A DNA stretch of 64,000 nt, taken from positions 2,666,001 to 2,730,000 of the forward strand of contig NZ_CBDFIX010000002.1 in assembly GCF_965248315.1 (NCBI RefSeq), read 5' to 3'. The position numbers were made by a program, and so were the translations under genes. The first letter of the stretch is position 1, and each line of letters begins with the position of its first letter. The notes beneath the pieces were generated by a model. The model did no database searches. It saw nothing but the letters and a program-made list of their open reading frames with translations, and was not told the DNA's origin. Below, in pieces: positions 28,298 to 35,916 of the stretch. This DNA is from Ulvibacterium sp965248315 (lineage in GTDB: Bacteria > Bacteroidota > Bacteroidia > Flavobacteriales > Flavobacteriaceae).

Positions 28298-28987
28298 TTA
28301 CAGTTGATCTTTTACCTTTCCTTGCTTTTGCGTTTTGTCCTTTTTACCCTTTAGGGCTTTCTTTTTTTTCGGTTTTGGGGGCTTGAATTTTTTCTGTGTC
28401 GGTTCTTGATGGTTTTGTAGGCTATCTTTTTCTTTTTTGCCGAATACGCCCCTAAAGAATCCCCCGACCTTTTTTAAAAGGGTCTTTTTTGGACTCTCTA
28501 GTTTTGTGCCCTTTTTATAGTGTAAGGTGTCCCGTGTTGGTACATTGATCCAAGTACCATGTTTCCTATCATTCTTATATTGACCTTGGATGGATACTTG
28601 GCCATTTTCTGAAAATTGCAGATAATCTCCTGAACGCAAACCATTCTTCCAATAAGCAATTTCATAAAGTTGCCCATTTTTAAACCATCTTTTCCAAACA
28701 CTGTTTTTAAGCCCGTTTCTGAAGCTTCCTTTTTCTGCAAGATTATTGTTCTTATAGCTCTTGGTAAATTCGCCATGCAACAAATTTCCCGAACTGCCCC
28801 CTTGGGAAGAATGAATTTCACCGGACTTGTACCAATAGTAATGTCTTGAATTTTTAACATTGGTTTCCTTAGGGGAAACATAAAATGTGTAGCTGAATTC
28901 GCTGTCGGAGATTATTTTGCGCTGCGGGTTCTTATTCGGATATAGCAAAATAAACGACACAACAAGTGTGTGAAAATAAAATTTCAT
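28298..28987 (-). CDS. MORN-repeat protein with Lys-rich tail, first gene of the secretion operon (229 aa)
   Basis: A hydrophobic N-terminus (about 1-17) may be a signal or anchor. MORN-variant (YwqK-like) repeats span about 45-150: YYWYKSGEIHSSQG, KSVWKR-like WKRWFKNGQLYEIAYWKNG, LQFSENGQVSIQGQYKNDR. The C-terminal 65 residues are strongly basic (KKFKPPKPKKKKALKGKKDK). It stands 40 bp behind a good promoter and 10 bp before the GspK-like gene, so it is the lead gene of the operon. MORN repeats usually act in protein or membrane contact; no specific job can be assigned. Confidence 0.8.
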   Translation of the reverse strand: MKFYFHTLVVSFILLYPNKNPQRKIISDSEFSYTFYVSPKETNVKNSRHYYWYKSGEIHSSQGGSSGNLLHGEFTKSYKNNNLAEKGSFRNGLKNSVWKRWFKNGQLYEIAYWKNGLRSGDYLQFSENGQVSIQGQYKNDRKHGTWINVPTRDTLHYKKGTKLESPKKTLLKKVGGFFRGVFGKKEKDSLQNHQEPTQKKFKPPKPKKKKALKGKKDKTQKQGKVKDQL

Positions 28988-29028
28988 AAGAGTGGTTTCG
29001 AGGGATTGAATGCTAATGTAGCAAAAAA

Positions 29029-29058
29029 TAAAAGTAATACCAGAATCTTTTTCGTCAA
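29029..29058 (-). promoter_or_regulatory. Predicted promoter of the secretion operon
   Basis: On the minus strand TTG (29058-29056), a 19-nt spacer and TACTTTTA (29036-29029) match the Bacteroidota pattern TTTG-N19-TAnnTTTG with one mismatch in the -7 box. The predicted start falls about 35 nt before the ATG at 28987. No other good box lies between this and the next gene upstream. Confidence 0.55.
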
Positions 29059-29188
29059 TTCTATTTTTGGATGTCCAGTCTTCAGTTCGTTTTAAAGGTG
29101 GAAAAATTCAAATTTTAAACAGACTTATACAAAAAAGGGCAAAAGAGACCTTTAGATTTTCACTCTTGACTCAGATGTTAAGAAAATG

Positions 29189-29597
29189 TCAGGGCTTTTT
29201 GAATTCGATTTGGACATTTAATCGAATGAGATGGTCTACAAAATTCTGCTTCTCCATGGGTGAAACCAAAACCGACTTATTTTGACTATCAAAAAAGTTC
29301 AAGTCTGTCCAAGGAAGCGGCCGGAGCACTTACAGGATTATGGCTTTCAGATATTTTGTAAATGGTATCAATGGCGATAGTTTTGTTGAAAAAGAAACCA
29401 CACCTGATTTTTAGGACTTTATGGTAAATAATGTAGTGTGTGGACTTAAAAGTGTATGCAACCAATGCCAGTATTAAAAAATGGATATCCAATCCTATCC
29501 ATTCCTTAGCGTTAACCATTAATATAGAAGTCCCCAAAAGAACCGACAAAATGAAAACAATTAAACCAATGCCTATCTTTGATGGGTATTTACGCAC
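29189..29597 (-). pseudogene. bPH-like (YyaB-type) small membrane protein, broken by a +1 frameshift
   Basis: The frame from 29597 encodes two membrane helices (about 8-28 and 35-50) and a PH-like segment ending SLDRLELF, then meets TGA at 29291. Skipping one base in the following six-base A/T run (29291-29296) restores DSQNKSVLVSPMEKQNFV and a stop at 29189. That tail is what the bPH/YyaB-type family has after LDRLE. So the gene is intact except for one extra base. It may be a true pseudogene, a phase-variable run or a sequencing error. Confidence 0.75.
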
Positions 29598-29638
29598 ATT
29601 TAAATTCTATTTTTCAACTTTTAAAAGTTGAACTGACC

Positions 29639-30712
29639 CTAGTTTTTCAAAGGGTTTTCCTTATGGTAATTTACCAGCAACGCCACCACGGCATTGTAAC
29701 TTTTAATACCTTCTACTTGACTATTCGCCTTAAGAAAGGAATCAAAAATGGATTTAAAAATGGGTTCCAAGGGGTTCTCAAATTGTTGCCAGAATTCGGC
29801 CATTTCACGAAAATTTCCTTGAACACCGGGATGCAATTGCGTATAAAACTTTTCAAAAATGGCTTCGTCCCTTCTTTTGAGTTCGGATAGACAATACCCC
29901 AGTGCGTAGGCCGAAGCGGAATATTGAAAATAAAGGTCGTCGTTGGATGCCGTAACTAAGTATCCAATAAAGTTGGTGTCGTTCTCGGCAGAGTATCCAA
30001 CCTGATGGCCAATTTCATGCCCGGCCACCACGGGAAACCTAAAATTAGGCAGTCTACCATTTACCTGACCTTCGTTCGTAAATGGATTTAGGTACCCCCC
30101 GTAACCCATATAGGTCAATCCCGTGCTGAACAAAGAGGTTTTGATACTAGGGCTGTTATAGGATAAAAAAGGTAAGGATTTTTCTAATTTTTGATACCCT
30201 GTAATAGTTTTTTCAAAAATCTCCTGCTTTGTATACGGAATCTCTACCCGCTGTGTGGAGTCCTTGGTGATGGTTAATTGTAGTGCATTGGTCTGGACGG
30301 TAAGCTCCTCTATTAGAGTAACAAGTTCTTTTTTGGTATGGGATTCCGGTAAGCCTAACTTCTCTACTATGGGTTGCCGGTAATAGTTGAATCCCCATAG
30401 TAGGTGAAACGTGAAATAGGCCGTGGAAAGTACCATGATCACATCCCGAAAAAAGGATTTTAGATTCTTCCTGATATGCTTTCGTTTGACGATAAGATAA
30501 CGAACAGCAAAAAAAATCAATGAAAAATAGAGAAGATCTCCGACCGAGAAAGGAACCCAACCAAACATCCATCTAAAGAATTTGGAAATCCGGGGATAGA
30601 GGCCTTCGCTGTAATAGGTTTCTATGAACTCAGGATAAGCGCCTAATACCTTTACCATAATGATTTGGGGAATCAAAGCAATGGCAATACCATTTTTTAA
30701 CCTATTCTTCAT
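29639..30712 (-). CDS. DUF3810 family membrane metalloprotease-like protein (357 aa)
   Basis: Three membrane helices in the N-terminal 130 residues are followed by a soluble domain with the zinc motif HEIGH (in VVAGHEIGHQVGY) and a downstream Glu (SAENDTNFIGYL), as in gluzincin peptidases. The ATG at 30712 follows a GTG at 30715; either may be used. A TACTTTTG box ends only 2-5 nt before these codons, which suggests a leaderless mRNA. The family is known from Bacteroidota but its substrate is not. Confidence 0.88.
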   Translation of the reverse strand: MKNRLKNGIAIALIPQIIMVKVLGAYPEFIETYYSEGLYPRISKFFRWMFGWVPFSVGDLLYFSLIFFAVRYLIVKRKHIRKNLKSFFRDVIMVLSTAYFTFHLLWGFNYYRQPIVEKLGLPESHTKKELVTLIEELTVQTNALQLTITKDSTQRVEIPYTKQEIFEKTITGYQKLEKSLPFLSYNSPSIKTSLFSTGLTYMGYGGYLNPFTNEGQVNGRLPNFRFPVVAGHEIGHQVGYSAENDTNFIGYLVTASNDDLYFQYSASAYALGYCLSELKRRDEAIFEKFYTQLHPGVQGNFREMAEFWQQFENPLEPIFKSIFDSFLKANSQVEGIKSYNAVVALLVNYHKENPLKN

Positions 30713-30717
30713 CACTC

Positions 30718-30725
30718 CAAAAGTA
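30718..30725 (-). promoter_or_regulatory. -7 box (TACTTTTG) for the DUF3810 gene
   Basis: An exact TAnnTTTG match on the minus strand, ending 5 nt before the ATG at 30712. It faces away from the pepD box 21 bp to the right, so the two promoters overlap. No clear -33 TTTG is seen. Confidence 0.5.
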
Positions 30726-30746
30726 GCGAATTCCTTTTTCTATCCG

Positions 30747-30754
30747 TACTTTTG
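30747..30754 (+). promoter_or_regulatory. -7 box (TACTTTTG) for pepD
   Basis: An exact TAnnTTTG match, 21 nt before the pepD ATG at 30776. Together with the reverse box at 30718-30725 it forms an 8-bp inverted repeat with a 21-bp spacer. The -33 region of pepD falls on the neighbouring box. Confidence 0.5.
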
Positions 30755-30775
30755 AGGGCTAAACAGTTTTACCCC

Positions 30776-32248
30776 ATGAACGAAGCGATACAAGAATTGG
30801 AGCCTCTTTCCATTTGGAATAATTTTACCGATTTGAATGCAGTACCCCGACCTTCCAAAAAAGAGGATAGAGTCATACAATTTATGATGGATTTTGGAAA
30901 TTCCCTGGGGCTGGAAACCTTTGCGGATAAGGTAGGCAATGTAATCATTCGGAAACCAGCTACAAAGGGAATGGAAAACCGAAAAACCGTGACCCTACAA
31001 TCCCATTTGGATATGGTCCATCAAAAAAATGCTGACGTCGATTTTGATTTTGATAGCCAGGGCATTCAAATGTTTGTAGATAGGGATTGGGTCCGGGCAA
31101 AAGGTACTACCCTAGGCGCGGATAACGGTATTGGAGTAGCGACCATAATGGCTTTAATGGAAAGTACGGATATTCCCCATCCGCGCCTGGAAGCCCTTTT
31201 TACCATAGATGAGGAAACCGGGATGACAGGAGCTATGGCTTTGGAGGGCGATGTTCTCCAAGGAGAAATATTATTGAATTTGGATACGGAGGATGATGAT
31301 GAAATTGATATTGGTTGTGCAGGAGGTATCGATGTAACGGCAACAAGGGAGTACAACGAAAAACCGATTCCAAGAGGGGTGGTAACCTACAGAATTGAGG
31401 TAAATGGCCTACTGGGCGGCCACAGTGGAATGGATATACATAAAGGTCTTGGAAATGCCAACAAGATTATGAATCGATTGCTTTACCATTGTTCGGAGCA
31501 ATATCATATACGCATTTCGGAGATAGATGGTGGAGGGCTTCGGAATGCAATTCCAAGGGAAAGTTTTGCAAAAGTGGTCGTAGATAAGTCACAGGCCAAA
31601 GATTTGGAAATCACATTTAAGGAACTAAAACGGGATATTATACAGGAATTCCAAATTACGGAACCAAATTTACAAATAGAGCTAAAAGAACTAAAGACCT
31701 CTCCTAAAAAGGTCATGGGACTGGGGGCGCAAGAAAAGCTTTTGAAAGGCATGTATGCCGCCCATAACGGAGTTTATACCATGAACGCAACATTTGAGGG
31801 TTTAACGGAGACTTCTAACAATATTGCCAAGGTTGAAGTGAAAAAGGGACGTATTCTTATCGGGTGTCTTACCCGATCCTCGATAGATTCCTCCAAAATG
31901 GATTTGGCCCATATGTTGAAGGCCACTTTTGAACTTGCGGGATGTAAGGTCGATTTTAAAGGGAATTATCCGGGTTGGCAGCCCGATCCGAATTCCGAAA
32001 TTTTAAAGGTATTGGTTAAAAACTACAAAAACCTCTTCAATGAAGAACCTAAGGTAGTGGCCTGCCATGCGGGATTGGAATGTGGTATCCTTGGGCAGAA
32101 CTATCCAGAGATGGATATGATAAGCTATGGACCTACAATAAAGGGAGCACATTCACCGGATGAACGAGTAAGTGTTTCGTCCGTTGAAAAATTTTGGAAT
32201 TTCACAAAGGAGATATTGAAGGATATTCCCCTAAAAAGCAACCGTTAA
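30776..32248 (+). CDS. pepD: Aminoacyl-histidine dipeptidase PepD (490 aa)
   Basis: An M20-family zinc dipeptidase of usual length. Metal and catalytic motifs are visible: SHLDMVHQ, TLGADNGIG, DEETGMTGA, the NLDTEDDDEIDIGCAGG loop, GHSGMDIHKG in the lid domain, and ACHAGLECG plus YGPTIKGAHSPDE near the C-terminus. The ATG at 30776 (MNEAIQELEP) fits the family better than a TTG eight codons upstream. It cleaves Xaa-His dipeptides in the cytoplasm. It stands alone between divergent and downstream single genes. Confidence 0.94.
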   Translation: MNEAIQELEPLSIWNNFTDLNAVPRPSKKEDRVIQFMMDFGNSLGLETFADKVGNVIIRKPATKGMENRKTVTLQSHLDMVHQKNADVDFDFDSQGIQMFVDRDWVRAKGTTLGADNGIGVATIMALMESTDIPHPRLEALFTIDEETGMTGAMALEGDVLQGEILLNLDTEDDDEIDIGCAGGIDVTATREYNEKPIPRGVVTYRIEVNGLLGGHSGMDIHKGLGNANKIMNRLLYHCSEQYHIRISEIDGGGLRNAIPRESFAKVVVDKSQAKDLEITFKELKRDIIQEFQITEPNLQIELKELKTSPKKVMGLGAQEKLLKGMYAAHNGVYTMNATFEGLTETSNNIAKVEVKKGRILIGCLTRSSIDSSKMDLAHMLKATFELAGCKVDFKGNYPGWQPDPNSEILKVLVKNYKNLFNEEPKVVACHAGLECGILGQNYPEMDMISYGPTIKGAHSPDERVSVSSVEKFWNFTKEILKDIPLKSNR

Positions 32249-32295
32249 CATTCTTTTTCCAAGAATCTAAGCTTAGGACTACATTTAACTATTTG

Positions 32296-32326
32296 TTGAT
32301 TAATTCATTGAAATTCAGTAACTTTA
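32296..32326 (+). promoter_or_regulatory. Predicted promoter of the CBS-domain gene
   Basis: TTG (32296-32298), a 20-nt spacer and TAACTTTA (32319-32326) fit TTTG-N19-21-TAnnTTTG with one mismatch. The ATG follows 24 nt after the -7 box. Confidence 0.5.
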
Positions 32327-32350
32327 GGTAAATCCAAAAAAACGAATATC

Positions 32351-32821
32351 ATGGGAATCAAAAGCTTTCGAGGTGCTAGAAAACATCAGAAATTGGAAGA
32401 GAACGTTCCACTAAAGGTTAGTGATTACATGACAAGAAAGTTGATAACCTTTAGGCCGGAACAGTCGGTGGAGGAAGTCATAGATGCCCTGATAAAGAAC
32501 CGAATATCTGGGGGTCCCGTTGTTAATGAAAAGGACGAACTAGTGGGCATTATCTCAGAGGGCGACTGTATAAAACACATAAGCGAAAGCCGGTATTACA
32601 ATATGCCTTTGGAAAAGAACAGGGTAGAGCACAGTATGGTCAAGGGAGTGAAGACAATAGACGGGAACATGAATATTTTTGATGCTGCCCAGAAGTTCCT
32701 CAACGAGAAAAGGAGACGGTTTCCCATTGTCCAAGATGGTAAATTGGTAGGCCAGATTTCCCAAAAGGATATTTTGAAGGCTACCATAAGGTTGAAATCA
32801 CAAAACTGGGGTAAGCAATAA
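32351..32821 (+). CDS. CBS-domain pair protein (156 aa)
   Basis: Two CBS domains fill the protein: about 20-80 (VSDYMTRKLITFRPEQSVEEVIDAL ... GPVVNEKDELVGIISEGD) and about 95-150 (IFDAAQKFLNEKRRRFPIVQDGKLVGQISQKDIL). CBS pairs bind adenine nucleotides and act as energy or redox sensors. There is no attached enzyme domain and no operon partner, so the target is unknown. Confidence 0.88.
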   Translation: MGIKSFRGARKHQKLEENVPLKVSDYMTRKLITFRPEQSVEEVIDALIKNRISGGPVVNEKDELVGIISEGDCIKHISESRYYNMPLEKNRVEHSMVKGVKTIDGNMNIFDAAQKFLNEKRRRFPIVQDGKLVGQISQKDILKATIRLKSQNWGKQ

Positions 32822-32835
32822 GTCTTTTGAAGTTA

Positions 32836-32869
32836 GTTGAAAGTACCTGCGCATTGAGGCACTTTCAAC
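32836..32869. terminator. Hairpin between convergent genes
   Basis: The arms gttgaaagt and actttcaac pair perfectly, with one mismatch and then cct/agg nearer the loop (gcgcattg). It lies 15 bp past the CBS gene stop and 23 bp past the stop of the convergent isomerase gene. It lacks a long U tract on either side, so a bidirectional terminator role is likely but not certain. Confidence 0.55.
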
Positions 32870-32891
32870 TGTTTACTATTGCTATTTGAAA

Positions 32892-34004
32892 TTATTGTAC
32901 TATTCCCGTAATCTCCAGATCAAAAACCAAATCCGCGTTAGGAGGAATTACACCTCCAGCCCCAGCTGCTCCGTAACCTAAATGGGGAGGGATGAACACA
33001 CGTATCTTATCCCCTACTTTCATAGTCATTAGGCCTTCTTTAAAACCTGGGATTAATCTTGCTTCGGGGCTATAATCCATGGGTATGGCCTCATATCCCC
33101 TACCTAGTTTTCTTTGTTGATCGAACTTATTGAACTTTATGGCAACGTCTTCATAATTGCTATCGAAAAGGTCGCCATTTTGCAAGTGGCCCGCATAGAA
33201 GACATTTACTTTTTGTCCTATCTTGGGTTTCTCGCCCTCACCTTCTTTTAGAATTATAACCTTAAGACCGGAAGGCAATTCCTTGGCTTGTTCCCTTTGT
33301 GTAGCCAATTCCGTTGCAAAATCGGTTTTCATCTTTTCAAATGCCGCAATTTTTGCTTCCTCCTCCTCAAAATAATCTGTCATTACTTGTACGGCATCAA
33401 AATCTTTGGCATCCCTACCGTTTCTGATAATCTCTATGGTTTTCATAACCACATCCTCAACGGGTTTGTCTTTTTGTGGGACCGTGGCGGTCTTAACATT
33501 GGCAATGGAATCCACTACGTCCATTCCTACGGCAACCTCACCGAAAACCGTATGCCTTCCGTCCAAAAAAGGAGTTTCCTTATGGGTGATGAAAAATTGG
33601 CTACCATTGGTTCCGGGCCCTGCATTGGCCATGGAAAGGATTCCGGCTTTATAATGACGTAAGGAATCGTGAATTTCATTCTTAAATTTGTATCCGGGAC
33701 TACCACTACCTAGGCCTGTGGGATCTCCACCTTGAATCATAAAATCCTTAATGACCCTGTGAAAAATAACCCCATCATAATACTTTTTCCCTTTGAAAGA
33801 ATCGTTTACAAAAGGACTGGTGCCTTCGGCCAAGGAGACAAAATTAGCAACGGTTACCGGCGTTTTCTCATATTCCAACTCCACTATGATATCGCCCTTG
33901 TTTGTTTTGATATCGGCAAAAAGACCATCGCCCAAATCGGCGTATTGACTTTTGCAACTTGCAAGAAGTAAGGCCAAGGTTATTAAAAAATTGACTTTTT
34001 TCAT
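32892..34004 (-). CDS. Cyclophilin-FKBP fusion lipoprotein, peptidyl-prolyl isomerase (370 aa)
   Basis: A lipoprotein signal (LLLASC, Cys17) is followed by a cyclophilin domain (about 25-190: FHRVIKDFMIQGGD, GSQFFITHKETPFLDGRHTVFGEV), with Arg, Phe, Gln and His active-site residues present. A charged linker (about 195-245) leads to an FKBP domain (about 255-370: GQKVNVFYAGHL, LIPGFKEGLMTMKVGDK, IPPHLGYGAAGAGG, PPNADLVFDLEI). It should fold exported proteins at the periplasmic or outer-membrane face. A 119-bp heptamer repeat ends 22 bp before its start codon and may affect expression. Confidence 0.93.
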   Translation of the reverse strand: MKKVNFLITLALLLASCKSQYADLGDGLFADIKTNKGDIIVELEYEKTPVTVANFVSLAEGTSPFVNDSFKGKKYYDGVIFHRVIKDFMIQGGDPTGLGSGSPGYKFKNEIHDSLRHYKAGILSMANAGPGTNGSQFFITHKETPFLDGRHTVFGEVAVGMDVVDSIANVKTATVPQKDKPVEDVVMKTIEIIRNGRDAKDFDAVQVMTDYFEEEEAKIAAFEKMKTDFATELATQREQAKELPSGLKVIILKEGEGEKPKIGQKVNVFYAGHLQNGDLFDSNYEDVAIKFNKFDQQRKLGRGYEAIPMDYSPEARLIPGFKEGLMTMKVGDKIRVFIPPHLGYGAAGAGGVIPPNADLVFDLEITGIVQ

Positions 34005-34025
34005 TTTTCAGATTTTGGTTATTTT

Positions 34026-34144
34026 CAGTAATCAGTAATCAGTAATCAGTAATCAGTAATCAGTAATCAGTAATCAGTAATCAGTAATCAGTAATCAGTA
34101 ATCAGTAATCAGTAATCAGTAATCAGTAATCAGTAATCAGTAAT
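34026..34144. repeat. Heptanucleotide tandem repeat, 17 perfect copies of CAGTAAT
   Basis: Positions 34026-34144 are exactly 17 uninterrupted 7-bp units, with degenerate copies beyond (for example around 34167-34185). On the minus strand the unit reads ATTACTG and the array ends 22 bp before the ATG of the cyclophilin-FKBP gene. It lies in the 243-bp gap after the gldI stop. A perfect array of this length is expected to change copy number by slippage, altering promoter or leader length. Confidence 0.97.
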
Positions 34145-34247
34145 CGGTTGACCGTTGTTAGTTGTCAGTGTTCGGTAATCGGCATTTGTAATTATATACT
34201 TAAAACTTCATACCTTATTTCGTATTTCTAATTTTTTGCTTCGTTTT

Positions 34248-34796
34248 TTATTCCAAGCTATCTTTCTGTCTCTCAATTTTTAGTATGGATAGGGTGGATT
34301 TTAAGGGCACATTGACCCCTATCTTATCATTGTCGCCGTGATAACCATAGGCCAAGGAAGAAGGATATAGAAATGTAGCCGTTTCTTTTTCCTTCAACAA
34401 TTTTACACTGTTTCGGAGCCCAGGAAAAAGTCCCTGTTTGTCCACTTTATATTTTACCACACCAATTTCCTCTGCTGAATAAATGGTGTCATTGGTTAAA
34501 CTTAGAACATTGTAGGTCATGGTGACCAGATCGTCCGGCTGCGGTTTATATTCGGAATTTTCATTTAATGCTTCATAAAAATACCAGGAACCACTGGCAC
34601 TCTGATTATAATCATGAAAGCTGTCCTTGACGACAATGTTGGCGATTAACTTTTCTTCGGCCGCTAAAAGTTCCTTACTACGTTCAATGGACTCTTTAAA
34701 GAAACTGCCCGTTTTGGCTTGGACAGGTCTTCGGGGTTCGGGACCTCCACAACCCAGGATAACGGACGCTATTAATACAAACGACAAGTACTTCAT
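34248..34796 (-). CDS. gldI: Gliding-associated FKBP-type isomerase GldI (182 aa)
   Basis: A lipoprotein signal (VILGCGG, Cys16) and an FKBP-like domain (about 80-180: DDLVTMTYNVLSL, GLFPGLRNSVKLLKEKETATFLYPSSLAYGYHGDNDKIGVNVPL) match GldI. In gliding flavobacteria this lipoprotein is needed for motility, probably by folding gliding or type IX secretion parts. Its ATG overlaps the stop of the DHH gene by 4 bp, so the two are co-transcribed. Confidence 0.88.
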   Translation of the reverse strand: MKYLSFVLIASVILGCGGPEPRRPVQAKTGSFFKESIERSKELLAAEEKLIANIVVKDSFHDYNQSASGSWYFYEALNENSEYKPQPDDLVTMTYNVLSLTNDTIYSAEEIGVVKYKVDKQGLFPGLRNSVKLLKEKETATFLYPSSLAYGYHGDNDKIGVNVPLKSTLSILKIERQKDSLE

Positions 34797-35809
34797 GGAT
34801 TAAGTTTGTTCTTGTAGTTTTTGAGCAGGGATTTGAAGCGGGAAACCGTATCCTGCATAGAAAGATCGCTTCTTCCTCCAGCCGCATTGTTGTGCCCTCC
34901 ACCGCTAAAATGACTGCTGGCAAATTCGTTCACTAAAAAGTCACCCTCGGAACGAAATGAAATCTTGATGATACCTTCTTCCTTATTCTCAATGAAAATA
35001 ACGGCGAATACAATTTCATCCAGTGTCAATCCGTAATTGACAAACCCTTCCGTATCCCCTTTTTTAAAGTTGTTACTATCCAATTCCTCTTGGCTCAATG
35101 TTATATATACGGTATTGAATTCCTCCAGGATGACCAAATTTTTAAGTGCGCAACCCAACAAATGAAGTCTACTCGGGGTATTTGTATTAAAAACTTCATT
35201 GTGTATATTACTATTCTCGGCACCCTTATCAATGAGGTTGGCAACAATTCTATGGGTCCGGCTTGTGGTAGGAGGGAATGCGAAAGACCCAGTGTCCGTC
35301 ATGATGCCGGTATACAAACAGTTGGCGATTTCAGTTGTAATATCAGAGGTGTCCCCTAAAGACTCTATAAAGTTATACACCATCTCACAAGTAGAGCTCA
35401 TGGAGACGTCGGAATACGTGATATTCGCATAATCCGATGGTTCTTGATGATGATCGATCATAATGAACTCTGCATTTGAGTTTTCCAAGGGCTCTTCCAA
35501 TTGGCCTACTCTGCCCAAATGGTTAAAATCCAGGGTAAAGATTATGGAAGCTTCATTTAATTTCCTTTTGGCCTGGCGATTTTCTTTTTCGTAGTTAAGG
35601 ATATATTCGTTTCCCGGCATCCATTTTAAAAATTTCGGATAATCGTTGGGAGAGATTACGGTGGCCTGTTGCCCTTTGTTTTGTAGATAATGCCATAGGG
35701 CCAAGGTAGATCCTATAGCATCGCCATCGGGGTTTTTGTGGGGAACGATAACGATTTTTTGAGGTACGGACAGCAATTTCTTGATGGCATTAATATCCTC
35801 TAAATTCAT
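34793..35809 (-). CDS. DHH-family phosphoesterase, NrnA-like (338 aa)
   Basis: DHH motifs are clear: VPHKNPDGDAIGS, DFNHLGRVG, DHHQEPSDY, TGIMTDTGSF, and the DHHA1 signature SGGGHNNAAGG near the C-terminus. NrnA-like enzymes degrade nanoRNA or pAp. The ATG at 35809 (MNLEDINAIKKLL) is preferred to an alternative start 12 codons upstream, because it fits the family and leaves room for the divergent ndk promoter. It is the first gene of a two-gene unit with gldI. Confidence 0.9.
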   Translation of the reverse strand: MNLEDINAIKKLLSVPQKIVIVPHKNPDGDAIGSTLALWHYLQNKGQQATVISPNDYPKFLKWMPGNEYILNYEKENRQAKRKLNEASIIFTLDFNHLGRVGQLEEPLENSNAEFIMIDHHQEPSDYANITYSDVSMSSTCEMVYNFIESLGDTSDITTEIANCLYTGIMTDTGSFAFPPTTSRTHRIVANLIDKGAENSNIHNEVFNTNTPSRLHLLGCALKNLVILEEFNTVYITLSQEELDSNNFKKGDTEGFVNYGLTLDEIVFAVIFIENKEEGIIKISFRSEGDFLVNEFASSHFSGGGHNNAAGGRSDLSMQDTVSRFKSLLKNYKNKLNP

Positions 35810-35871
35810 GCGCGCAAAGATACGATAATATTGATGAAACCCCACTTGTATGGTAATGAAAACCTAAAAAG

Positions 35872-35901
35872 TTGTAGGTTGGTGGGAAAAGCGTATTTTT
35901 G
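35872..35901 (+). promoter_or_regulatory. Promoter of ndk
   Basis: TTG (35872-35874), a 19-nt spacer and TATTTTTG (35894-35901), an exact TAnnTTTG -7 box, lie 15 nt before the ndk ATG. This is the cleanest Bacteroidota housekeeping promoter in the window. Confidence 0.7.
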
Positions 35902-35916
35902 CGCAAAATTTTACAA

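Noticed and set aside
29189..29296. Programmed -1 frameshifting as the explanation of the split PH-like gene
   Set aside because: The family tail lies in the +1 frame; the -1 frame reads into unrelated sequence and a stop.
34026..34144. Regular repeat array as a possible CRISPR
   Set aside because: The 7-bp units are contiguous, with no spacers; it is a simple tandem repeat.
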